From IMG/VR virus record IMGVR_UViG_3300002907_000003, positions 1 through 50,663 of that record: a DNA stretch of 50,663 nucleotides. One strand, written 5' to 3'. Made by a program: the position numbers and the translations under genes. The number at the start of each line of letters is the position of its first letter. Within the stretch, counting starts at the first letter, position 1. The notes under the pieces were generated by a model. The model was not told the DNA's origin and did not search any database. It was given only the letters and a program-made list of their open reading frames with translations. This document shows positions 1 to 7,989 of this stretch, piece after piece. Origin of the DNA: a virus.

Positions 1-224
1 GATGTATGGCTATTCCATGTCGAGTCATTTCCATCTGTTCCTTGTGTTGCCGTTCCTCCAGTTGCACCAGCACCTCCACCTCCAACAACAACGGGTAGAG
101 ATGCTGAAGTAGCAACGGCATCTGTTCCGGTAATCATTCCACCGGCACCACCGCCACCTCCAATAATATTTGCTCCACCACCTCCACCAGCCACAAGTAA
201 ATAATCTATATTTATGTTTGCCAT
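1..224 (-). CDS. Glycine-rich tail protein (partial, 3' end cut by window edge)
   Basis: The gene starts with ATG directly after the stop of the upstream tail-fibre gene and runs off the left edge after 74 codons. The product begins MANINIDYLLVAGGGGG and continues with runs of glycine, alanine, valine and threonine. This is the usual opening of phage glycine-rich tail-tip or fibre proteins, which form polyglycine-sandwich-like folds and often carry receptor contacts. It is the last visible gene of the tail-fibre module. The fold and role are inferred from composition and position; the C-terminus, where receptor specificity would lie, is missing. Confidence 0.75.
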   Translation of the reverse strand, partial: MANINIDYLLVAGGGGGANIIGGGGGAGGMITGTDAVATSASLPVVVGGGGAGATGGTATQGTDGNDSTWNSHT

Positions 225-1976
225 TTAAGCCTCTTGTGCCGATGCAACCAAGTCCCACTTTGTATCTGTTGAATTATAGATAAATCCAAGATATAAAGTT
301 TTACTTATTACAGTTGTTGTTGGCAATGCCGTTCCCATAGCCCTATAGATTGCATTAAAAGCTAAGGCTCTAGCTGTAGCATTATCTTTTATACGAATAG
401 TTAATTTATATCCTTGTTTTGGACTTCCTCCGGGAATACCAAAAGTAGGTGCGGTAGCAAGAGCGGTAACAGTAAATAATAAATTATTAATTGCCGCTGT
501 TGGAGTCGGGGTTGAACTTGAAGTAATTGTTTCTGTAGGAATATCTATACTTGGTAATCCACCACTGTAATATAAATTTGTTCCATCAGAAATAAATTCC
601 AATACAGTTACAGAACTGGCAACTAAATTAACTTGAGGAACATTGATAAATACAGCGTTCCATGTTGGATTTCTTCCTCCAGTTCCATCCTGTGTTAAAA
701 CAAGCGTGTATATGCCACCAACTTTCAAATTTGTTGGAGCGGCAAATGTTCTGCTTCCACCAAATGTAACTGTAGCATAACTTCCACTATTTGTATCCCA
801 AGATATTGTTGCACCATCGGTAAGTGCAAACGATGTTTGAGCAGGATTTGTAAGTGTTTTATTTGTTAAAATATCGGTCGTTGCTTTTCCAACTAAAGTA
901 TCAGTTGCATCTGGCAATGTCAATGTTCTATCATTTGTATGAGATGAAAGTATTGTCATTGTTTTTCCGGTAGTTGCACCACCTAGAGATGTTTTTAATG
1001 CTTTTGTTACATCAGAAACATTTCCAAAATAAGATGTTGAATCTGACAATATTTTATTTGTTAAAGTATCTGTTGTTGTTTTTCCAATTAAAGTATCTGT
1101 TATATCTGGCAATGTCAAGCTTCTATCGTTTGTATGAGAAGAAACAATAGTCATTGTTTTTGCTGTTGTTGAACCGCCTAAAGATGTTTTTAATATTTTT
1201 GTAGCATCAGAAACATTAACAAAATATGATGTTGAATCAGAAAATAATTTATTTGTTAAAGTAGATGCTACCGCATCATAATAAGTTTTTATGGTTGCTT
1301 TTAAATTTGCCCATGTTAATTTTTTAAGGACATTTGATGCCGCACTATCCACCAATGGAATTTCATCAGCATCTACGGGAGTTGCTTTTGTTGTTGCGGC
1401 ATGAGTGGTATCTGCAAGCATTCCTGCTTGTGTGGTTGTTCCTAATAATGTATTATCAGAATTGACCGTAACAAGATTTCCTGAAGTACCAACTATATTT
1501 ATTTGGTCTGCACTATTTGCTGACACCCATAACCATCTAGTCCCATCAAATATAAATAAATATTCTCTTCCAATTGTTAAATCTGAACCAGTTAAATTTA
1601 TAGCAGTGCCAGAACTATTATTTTTCATTACGGATTTAATTCCCAATGAATTTATATTTAAAGTTACAGTTCCACTAGATGTAGTATCTAAAGTTAATAT
1701 TATTGTCATACCAGTTACATAAGATGTTATCGCTGTTATACCTGTAACGGCATAAAAATTTGCAGATTGAAACAATGCTGTTACTGGAATAGAACCCCTT
1801 GTAGATTGCAAGCTTGTAATTTGTGCGGCTTGGACACCATATGCAGTATCTATTTTATAAAAATTGCTTGTTGATGATGGGCCATCAATAACAGCCCTCC
1901 AAGTTGCAAAAGTTGCCGCTTGGTCGCCAGTTGAATCATATAAGACTAATCCTAAATTCGGAGTTGTAGTAGTCAT
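225..1976 (-). CDS. Tail fibre protein with internal repeats
   Basis: This 583-residue, Thr/Ser/Ala/Asn-rich protein has the beta-rich composition of phage tail fibres. A block of about 60 residues is repeated at least twice. Each copy runs from an LTNK.(L/F)SDSTSYF segment through SLGG.TT.KTMTI, then SSHTNDR, then LTLPD.TDTL(I/V)GK, the last being a phrase common in phage fibre shafts. The N-terminus (MTTTTPNLGLVLYDSTGDQ) probably attaches to the tail or baseplate. The C-terminal part contains two beta-rich stretches and ends at QEA. GAAAGGA precedes the ATG. It lies between small tail genes and the glycine-rich tip gene, which supports host recognition. The exact receptor role is inferred. 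Confidence 0.85.
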   Translation of the reverse strand: MTTTTPNLGLVLYDSTGDQAATFATWRAVIDGPSSTSNFYKIDTAYGVQAAQITSLQSTRGSIPVTALFQSANFYAVTGITAITSYVTGMTIILTLDTTSSGTVTLNINSLGIKSVMKNNSSGTAINLTGSDLTIGREYLFIFDGTRWLWVSANSADQINIVGTSGNLVTVNSDNTLLGTTTQAGMLADTTHAATTKATPVDADEIPLVDSAASNVLKKLTWANLKATIKTYYDAVASTLTNKLFSDSTSYFVNVSDATKILKTSLGGSTTAKTMTIVSSHTNDRSLTLPDITDTLIGKTTTDTLTNKILSDSTSYFGNVSDVTKALKTSLGGATTGKTMTILSSHTNDRTLTLPDATDTLVGKATTDILTNKTLTNPAQTSFALTDGATISWDTNSGSYATVTFGGSRTFAAPTNLKVGGIYTLVLTQDGTGGRNPTWNAVFINVPQVNLVASSVTVLEFISDGTNLYYSGGLPSIDIPTETITSSSTPTPTAAINNLLFTVTALATAPTFGIPGGSPKQGYKLTIRIKDNATARALAFNAIYRAMGTALPTTTVISKTLYLGFIYNSTDTKWDLVASAQEA

Positions 1977-1994
1977 TATTTTTTTCCTTTCTGA

Positions 1995-2480
1995 TTACGT
2001 TAATGTGTAATCCATAGTTCCTAAAGTTTGTGTATCTAATGTCCCTAATGTTTGAGGGTCAAAATCTCCCAATAAATTAAAAATAGCATAAATTGCTGTT
2101 GCAGTTACATGAATTTTTCCTTCATTTATTATTGTAATTATTTTTTGTTTAGCACGAGAAATAAATATAATATCTATTTGACTGTTTATAATAACTACAA
2201 ATTTCATTATTTGTTTCATTGAATAGTTTATTTTAATATATTTAGCATTAATTGTTTGTGTAATTTTTGTTATCAATTTTACAATTGAAACTAATAATTT
2301 AATTTTTTTTACATTTATTGTAGCACTTGCTTTACTTAATATTGTGGCAACAAATAAAATATCTAATTGTTGTATAATTCTAAAAATAAGTGTTGTAGCA
2401 AATTGAAATCCAGATATGAATAAAGAAAAAGTTTTATTTTTTCTATTTATTAATTTAAAAGATTTTTTATTTATATTCAT
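1995..2480 (-). CDS. Hypothetical tail-region protein ending in a QTLGT repeat
   Basis: This 161-residue product is rich in Ile, Lys and Thr. Alternating hydrophobic and polar residues run through most of its length, suggesting long beta strands rather than membrane helices. The C-terminus holds a duplicated phrase, FDPQTLGTLD then TQTLGTMDY, resembling short motifs at the ends of small tail proteins of Gram-positive phages. It lies between a small conserved tail protein and the large fibre gene in the same direction, so a virion role is likely. No enzyme motif is visible and the function is not recognised. Confidence 0.6.
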   Translation of the reverse strand: MNINKKSFKLINRKNKTFSLFISGFQFATTLIFRIIQQLDILFVATILSKASATINVKKIKLLVSIVKLITKITQTINAKYIKINYSMKQIMKFVVIINSQIDIIFISRAKQKIITIINEGKIHVTATAIYAIFNLLGDFDPQTLGTLDTQTLGTMDYTLT

Positions 2481-2497
2481 AACGAATAATTCCTATA

Positions 2498-2905
2498 TTA
2501 AGAATTGTTCATTTGAACAGTAATAGCACCAATAGCAAATAAAACTGTTGTTGCAGATGCAACGGCTCTTGATGGTGTCAATACGTCAAAAAACCAAATA
2601 TTTCCTGATGTCAATGCATCAGAAATAAATACATAAGTTATAGTTCCCCATGATGCCGTACTTTCTGCAAATGTTACTGCCGCTGAATTTGTTAAAATTC
2701 CATTTGATGCTGTTCCCCAATTTGTTTTATCATTTACCAGTGCAACTCTGGCATAAGAACCACCAGAAGGTTCAGTTGCTCCCGTACCATCAATAGCAAT
2801 AGCTGTTGTTGATAATCCAAAATACATTGTTCCGGGTGGAGTATATGCAACCGAACCAAAATTTCTATCTATAATTTTATTTGCGCTAAAATATGTAATC
2901 GCCAT
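2498..2905 (-). CDS. Small conserved phage tail/structural protein
   Basis: This 135-residue protein has the pattern of a conserved small structural protein of phages: near the start YTPPGTMYFGLSTT, then TEPSGGSYARV, then SNGILTNSAAVTF with ASWGTITYVFISDA. The family is usually found beside tail-fibre genes and is thought to be a tail-fibre or baseplate accessory. It precedes the QTLGT-repeat gene and the fibre gene. An endonuclease gene ends one base upstream of its ATG, so the endonuclease appears to have landed in a tail-gene junction without damaging this reading frame. Confidence 0.7.
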   Translation of the reverse strand: MAITYFSANKIIDRNFGSVAYTPPGTMYFGLSTTAIAIDGTGATEPSGGSYARVALVNDKTNWGTASNGILTNSAAVTFAESTASWGTITYVFISDALTSGNIWFFDVLTPSRAVASATTVLFAIGAITVQMNNS

Positions 2906-2906
2906 T

Positions 2907-3830
2907 TTATTTTTTCTCCTTTTTTATTCCATTTGGAAAATTTAATTTTCTTGATAAATCATTCTGAATAACATAATTATCATATGATATTGCAGAATCT
3001 ATTTCATTTTTAAAATATCCCAAACATATTCTTTTATTTTTTATTGTTATTCTAGTTCTCCATAAATTACAACGAGTATCAAAAATAACACCAATATAAA
3101 TACTCGATTGTCTTGAAATATGTTCTTGTTCTAATTTATCAATTATTTTTTGATTTTTTTTAATTTCTTTTTTCGTTATTTTATTTAATTTTGATTTATC
3201 ATATCCATAATATTTTATTAATCCATCATTATATGCTAAAGCCGCAGAAATTTCAGTTTTATGATAGCCGAGAGAATGTTTTATTTTTAAATACATTATT
3301 TCTGCGTGCCATGAATTATTAAATCTATCCCAATAAACACCGACATATTTACTTGATGTATTTGAGTGTTTAGAACCTAAACTTGAAATAACCCTAGAAT
3401 CTTTTTCTTTTTGAGATTGTTTTCTTCCCTTCGTATTGGTATTACCCATCATTGCAATGGACATTTTTTTGTTTCTCTCTTTTGTATGTCTTCTTCCAAG
3501 CATCGGAGCTATTCCACCCGGAGAAATATTATATCCATTTGGTTTTTGAGATTTTAATTTTTTTATCAAATGAATCTCTCTTATGTGTAATTTTTCCACT
3601 TTGCAGAATTCTAAAACACCAATTTCAAAATTTTCTTCACCATATTTATTCCAAGAATTTTGTAATATTAGACAATCATCATCATTTTTCCTCAATTCTC
3701 TGAGATGTCCCATTATTCTATTCCTCAAATCTTTAGCTTGACCAATATATAATTTTTCATTTATTATGTTTTTAAAATAATATATTCCAGACTTGCCTTC
3801 TAAATCTTCAAATAAATTTATCTTTTTCAT
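2907..3830 (-). CDS. Free-standing GIY-YIG homing endonuclease with NUMOD3 and two AP2-like domains
   Basis: This 307-residue protein has a GIY-YIG nuclease domain at residues ~14-105 (SGIYYFKN, then LYIGQAKDLRNRI, with NSWNKYGEENF and an E in IREIHLIK). NUMOD3-like DNA-contact motifs follow (GRRHTKERNKKMS and GRKQSQKEK). Two AP2-like domains complete it (SKYVGVYWDRFNNSWHAEI and SIYIGVIFDTRCNLWRTRI, each followed by a LGYxKTE/FKNE segment). GIY-YIG enzymes of this layout make site-specific DNA breaks that spread their own gene. No intron core or split gene flanks it, so it is free-standing between two intact tail genes. Isoleucine and lysine codons are enriched relative to its tail-gene neighbours, consistent with separate ancestry. 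Confidence 0.9.
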   Translation of the reverse strand: MKKINLFEDLEGKSGIYYFKNIINEKLYIGQAKDLRNRIMGHLRELRKNDDDCLILQNSWNKYGEENFEIGVLEFCKVEKLHIREIHLIKKLKSQKPNGYNISPGGIAPMLGRRHTKERNKKMSIAMMGNTNTKGRKQSQKEKDSRVISSLGSKHSNTSSKYVGVYWDRFNNSWHAEIMYLKIKHSLGYHKTEISAALAYNDGLIKYYGYDKSKLNKITKKEIKKNQKIIDKLEQEHISRQSSIYIGVIFDTRCNLWRTRITIKNKRICLGYFKNEIDSAISYDNYVIQNDLSRKLNFPNGIKKEKK

Positions 3831-3836
3831 TTTGTT

Positions 3837-4193
3837 TTATGTTAATTCTATGCGGGGAAGAATGAGGCAGATTCCCTGTGCTGGACGATACTCACTTCCA
3901 CCAAAACTTGTGATGATAGGTTGTTGAATATATTTTCCAAAAAATGTTTCTGTATTTGTAGCCGATAATTCAATTTTAAATTTATTAGTAGCCGTTATTG
4001 TTCCAACAATATGTAGAACAGTAAAATCTGGTTGTCCATAAGGACATAAAACCCAATCTACTGTTGCTCCACCTAAATCTAAAGGAGTAACACCATCTTC
4101 TTCAAAAACTTCAAATTCAAGAGTATAAGTATTTCCAGCAATAAATGAAAATTCTTCGAGTGAATTTAAGGTTTTAAAACTTATAAAAGACAT
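3837..4193 (-). CDS. Baseplate/tail accessory protein with BppU-like N-terminal domain
   Basis: This 118-residue protein carries a pattern typical of immunoglobulin-like BppU N-terminal domains: IAGNTYTLEFEVFEEDG.TPLDL with GGATVDWVL. Such domains attach receptor-binding parts to baseplates of phages of Gram-positive hosts. Its gene abuts the small gene upstream (stop next to ATG) and follows the tail-tip gene. A related arrangement is visible in the 116-residue product at 30968-31318. The role is inferred from fold-like pattern and context. Confidence 0.6.
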   Translation of the reverse strand: MSFISFKTLNSLEEFSFIAGNTYTLEFEVFEEDGVTPLDLGGATVDWVLCPYGQPDFTVLHIVGTITATNKFKIELSATNTETFFGKYIQQPIITSFGGSEYRPAQGICLILPRIELT

Positions 4194-4394
4194 TTAATTT
4201 TCCTCCTTTTTTTCTTCAGGTTTATTTTCTTCAATATTTTCAACAACAATCAAATTATCAAATATATTTTTTAATGCAACTTTAGATAAAAAAATATGTT
4301 CTACTCCATTCCCTTTTACCTCTATTTCTGATAAATTGTTATTTATTTTTATTATTATTTCTTTTATTTCTATCTCGCTCTTATATTGAAACAT
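4194..4394 (-). CDS. Small acidic hypothetical protein
   Basis: This 66-residue product has an Ile/Val/Lys-rich N-terminal half and a tail of glutamates and lysines (ENIEENKPEEKKEEN). It is embedded between the tail-tip gene and the BppU-like gene in the same direction with no spacing downstream, so it is probably a real co-transcribed gene. No known domain is recognised. Confidence 0.5.
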   Translation of the reverse strand: MFQYKSEIEIKEIIIKINNNLSEIEVKGNGVEHIFLSKVALKNIFDNLIVVENIEENKPEEKKEEN

Positions 4395-4420
4395 ACTATA
4401 TTTTCCTTTTAAAAATTTAT

Positions 4421-7117
4421 TTAAGCTGTATATTGAACTAAAATTCCATTATCAAATCTCATAAATCTATTTCCAGCCGGAGTAGTTACATTGACTGTTT
4501 GATTTAAGCCTCTTCCAGAAACAAAACCATCGGGAGAATAAGTATATAATTTTCCTTCAATATTTATATGTGCAGAAGATGGAACATTAAATATGATACC
4601 AAATTCAGAATGCATATTTATTCCACCACTATCTTGTAACATAAAATTAGCTCCTGAATTTGATGAAATTTCTATTTCTAATGGAGCCGCTATTGAAATA
4701 AAACCAGAAGTACCAGATGTAACACTAACTCCTCCGGGCCATTGTAAAGCAACTCCTGTTGGTGCAACTCCTGTTGATATTTTTTGAAATGGTATGTTGG
4801 TCAATTGAGAATAATCAACAAGACCTAATAATTTTACTGCCTGAATATTTCCAGTAAAAGTTCCAGATGCTCCAGATATATTTCCACTAAAAGTTCCAGT
4901 AGCGGCACTCAATGCGCCTGCAAATGTTCCTGTTGCCGCAGATAAACTCCCTGCAAATGTTCCTGTTGCCGCAGATAGAGAACCGCTAAAAGTTCCAGTA
5001 GCGGCACTTAAAATACCAGCAAAATTTACATTACCAACATTATCAACCCAAAATTTATCAACAAAAGTTCCGCCTTGATTTTTTTGAATATTCAAAACTT
5101 TGATTGCTGTTGGGTCAATAAATATTTTAGTATTTGTTGAAGTTAAAGTAAATTTAGCATTAGTTAATGTTGCACCTGTTTGGTCTAATACAAAATTATT
5201 TCCACCATTAGAAATTCTTAAAGAATTACCGGCAAGAATATTTCCGACGATAACACCACCAACAACACCATATGCTGTTCCACCGCCGGGAACAGATACC
5301 TCTCCAAGTGCTAATTTTGATGTTAAAAATCCATCATCTGAAAATGCTAAAACATTATTTACAAGCCATGCTTGTTTTAGACTATAAGTACCACCACTAT
5401 AATTTCTTGCTCTTAATCCATTTTCATTAATAAGAATTTCTTGATTTGAATTGCTTATTAAATTATTTGTTGTTGTATTTAAATCAGATGTAATAAAATT
5501 TGTTACATCATCTTTATAATTATTACTCCAATTACTCCAATTATAATTATCAAAACTTACAGCAGAACCAGTTTTAACAACATTTCCTACTAAGTCAGAA
5601 TACATAAATCCACTTCCGTCAATTCTAACTCTATTACTAAATAGCATAGAAAAATTAATTGGGTCATTAAAACCAAATGTAATTTTTAATAACACTGTTT
5701 CTATAAAAACATCTGTTTCTATTTCAGCAATTACGGTTGCACCAACTTCTGTTTGAGTCGTAAAAACAGAGAATTCTTCCAATGCAATATAATTTGCTGA
5801 ATTCATAGAAATTTCATATCTTGGTTGAGAAACTCTTGCCAATACTGTTATAGCTTGGTCATATAATGCTTGTTCAGCATGTTGAATTTCTACTAAGGTC
5901 ATAGAATCAGTTTGAATTATATTTTCATTTTTATATGTGTTTTCATATATGAAATTATTCAATTCTAATAATTGTGATGGACTAAAATTTGTTGAAAAAC
6001 TAACCTGATTATTTATTGTAACTATACTAGTTGTTGTTGAATTTATTTGAGTTTGTTTATTTGTAATTAAAATTTGTTGTGCTGTTATTTGAGATTGTTT
6101 TGCGACCATTAGGGCGACAATATCAGAATAGGGGAGTCCCTGTTGTATTCTTACTTTTTGAACGCCCTCCAATGCTAACAATTCAGAATTCAAAGTATCT
6201 AAAGTACCATTTAAAACTATTAATTCTGAATTATAAGTTATTAATAAAGTCAATAAATTAGCATAACTCAACTGAAGAGAATCAATTAAATTATTCCAAT
6301 TATTAACTGCTGTTACAAGACTGGAACTCATCCAATTAGAATTTGTATAATAAGAAAAATCATATATCTTATCTGTTCCTAAAGGATTTACTGCACGTAT
6401 ATTTAAAACACCTCCACCATAAACAGATAGACATGTGGTTATTTCATCACTTTTTTCAGAAAATGTTGCATCTTTTATTATGTTATCAAAACTTAAAAAT
6501 ATATCAGTTTGTATTGTTGCATTTTCTATTGTTTTTGCTGAAATAGTTTTATTATCAGTATCAAAAAAGAAAACACATTCAAATGCTTTACACACATCTA
6601 CCATTAAAAAATTATAAATGTTTGTATCTGAAACATTGAATGTTCTAAATTTAACCATTAATTCTGTATCAATATTTCCAATAGACCATGTTGGTGCAAG
6701 CTTAATCATATCATCAAGAAGTGTTCCAGCAGGACTAACAATGTTATATAAAGCAACTGTTCCACCATAGGCAACCAATCTTTTTGAAATTAAATCTGCT
6801 TCTAAAGAATTGCATGTTACTTTTTTTATTGGAATTGAACCATTCAAATCTTCTTCAGAATCAATAATTAAAAAATATCCATATCCTTCAATTCTAACAA
6901 GTCTTTTGTTTTGAATATAATCATATGCTTCTATGTTTGTTGTTCCACCATCTATACTTTTAGGAAAATCAAATTTGAATTCACTAAGAGAATTAAAATT
7001 TAAATTTATTTCTGTATTATATGCAAGACCCAATGAATATAATTCCGATTTATCCGGGTTGCACAGAAGGATAAAAGGTATTTCAGGTTGACCAAAGAAA
7101 TCAAATTGGACATCCAT
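4421..7117 (-). CDS. Tail-tip / tail-associated baseplate protein (Tal-like)
   Basis: This 898-residue protein follows the distal tail gene, the normal place of the tail-associated protein that caps the tail tube. The N-terminal ~380 residues match the general layout of gp27-like hub domains (NSLSEFKFDFP, then RIEGYGYFLIIDSEE, then KKVTCNSLEADL). A long helical, coiled-coil-like segment follows at ~270-380. Near residues 700-770 a phrase of about 11 residues (SAATGTF.G.L) is repeated six times, likely a beta-helical shaft. The C-terminus ends in a beta-rich domain. No peptidase or lysozyme motif was recognised, so it is called structural. Confidence 0.8.
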   Translation of the reverse strand: MDVQFDFFGQPEIPFILLCNPDKSELYSLGLAYNTEINLNFNSLSEFKFDFPKSIDGGTTNIEAYDYIQNKRLVRIEGYGYFLIIDSEEDLNGSIPIKKVTCNSLEADLISKRLVAYGGTVALYNIVSPAGTLLDDMIKLAPTWSIGNIDTELMVKFRTFNVSDTNIYNFLMVDVCKAFECVFFFDTDNKTISAKTIENATIQTDIFLSFDNIIKDATFSEKSDEITTCLSVYGGGVLNIRAVNPLGTDKIYDFSYYTNSNWMSSSLVTAVNNWNNLIDSLQLSYANLLTLLITYNSELIVLNGTLDTLNSELLALEGVQKVRIQQGLPYSDIVALMVAKQSQITAQQILITNKQTQINSTTTSIVTINNQVSFSTNFSPSQLLELNNFIYENTYKNENIIQTDSMTLVEIQHAEQALYDQAITVLARVSQPRYEISMNSANYIALEEFSVFTTQTEVGATVIAEIETDVFIETVLLKITFGFNDPINFSMLFSNRVRIDGSGFMYSDLVGNVVKTGSAVSFDNYNWSNWSNNYKDDVTNFITSDLNTTTNNLISNSNQEILINENGLRARNYSGGTYSLKQAWLVNNVLAFSDDGFLTSKLALGEVSVPGGGTAYGVVGGVIVGNILAGNSLRISNGGNNFVLDQTGATLTNAKFTLTSTNTKIFIDPTAIKVLNIQKNQGGTFVDKFWVDNVGNVNFAGILSAATGTFSGSLSAATGTFAGSLSAATGTFAGALSAATGTFSGNISGASGTFTGNIQAVKLLGLVDYSQLTNIPFQKISTGVAPTGVALQWPGGVSVTSGTSGFISIAAPLEIEISSNSGANFMLQDSGGINMHSEFGIIFNVPSSAHINIEGKLYTYSPDGFVSGRGLNQTVNVTTPAGNRFMRFDNGILVQYTA

Positions 7118-7135
7118 ATTATTTAACCTCCTTTT

Positions 7136-7933
7136 TTACCCACCAATTTTTTTGGCGATTGTTTGAGTTGTCATAGAAAATTGTGCGATATTTCCTTGTA
7201 TTCTTAATCTATTAACTCCCGGAACTAATCTCAAAAAATGTTTATTGAATTTTGATAATCTTTTCAATCCAGTTGAAGAAGATATTGTTTGTAAACTATT
7301 ATCTATAGTAATTACTTCATTAGCAGAAAGGGCGGTAAAAGTAAACATTCTATTATTATCATCAAGATTTGTTATATTTATATTTCCACCAAAAGAATTA
7401 CAAGTAAGAATATTGGATGGATATAAATAAGAACCTATATCATCTGAAATATTATTAAAAGTAATTGTAGCATCAACAACAGGAACAACATAATTATACA
7501 CAACAGTTTTTGGAAAATTAAAAGCAAATGGAGCATTACAATTAACTGTAAATTTTACTCCTGTTAATAAATTACCAATTCTAACAATTTTTGGGTCATT
7601 TAATATTGCGTCAAAATAAACTAATTGCATATCATCTTCATCAATTTGAAGACGTTGATATGTTCTACTAGAAAAAAAGACTTTTTGAATTAATTGAAAA
7701 AAATCAGCATCAATTTCTTCGTTACTAAAAGCTGTCATTTCAAAAGATAAAACTGGAGATGGAGTTGCACCATAAAAAAATGGTGTTGCCCGTCTATATA
7801 ATTTTTGATTTAATATTTCCATTGAACTTGAACCCATTGATTCATTAACTGCTTGTGCATCTATATTGGAAATTCTTAGTCCATATAATTCCGAAGGAAT
7901 CCCCCCGTAGAGGAAAGAGCTACCATAAAACAT
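7136..7933 (-). CDS. Distal tail protein (Dit-like)
   Basis: This 265-residue product starts MFYGSSFLYGG and contains LYGLRISNID and QKLYRRATPFFYG, then FEMTAFSNEEID, resembling the N-terminal ring-forming domain of distal tail proteins. The length is normal for a minimal Dit. It sits between the tape measure and the tail-tip gene, which is the standard order. A clear GAAAGGAG ribosome binding site precedes the ATG. A 12-bp inverted repeat lies just upstream, after the tape-measure stop. Confidence 0.8.
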   Translation of the reverse strand: MFYGSSFLYGGIPSELYGLRISNIDAQAVNESMGSSSMEILNQKLYRRATPFFYGATPSPVLSFEMTAFSNEEIDADFFQLIQKVFFSSRTYQRLQIDEDDMQLVYFDAILNDPKIVRIGNLLTGVKFTVNCNAPFAFNFPKTVVYNYVVPVVDATITFNNISDDIGSYLYPSNILTCNSFGGNINITNLDDNNRMFTFTALSANEVITIDNSLQTISSSTGLKRLSKFNKHFLRLVPGVNRLRIQGNIAQFSMTTQTIAKKIGG

Positions 7934-7950
7934 ATTTTCTCCTTTCTATA

Positions 7951-7984
7951 TATAAACCCTTATTTATTATAATAAGGGTTTATA
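7951..7984 (-). other. Inverted repeat between tape measure and Dit genes
   Basis: A perfect 12-bp stem (TATAAACCCTTA with its complement) surrounds a 10-base AT loop. It lies after the tape-measure stop and before the Dit ribosome binding site. No U-tract follows on the minus strand, so it is more likely an RNA-stability or processing hairpin than a strong terminator. Confidence 0.55.
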
Positions 7985-7989
7985 ATTAA

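Noticed and set aside
2498-2905. Variable-repeat pair of a diversity-generating retroelement in tail genes
   Set aside because: No reverse transcriptase or adenine-biased template repeat was found; the fibre repeats are ordinary protein repeats.
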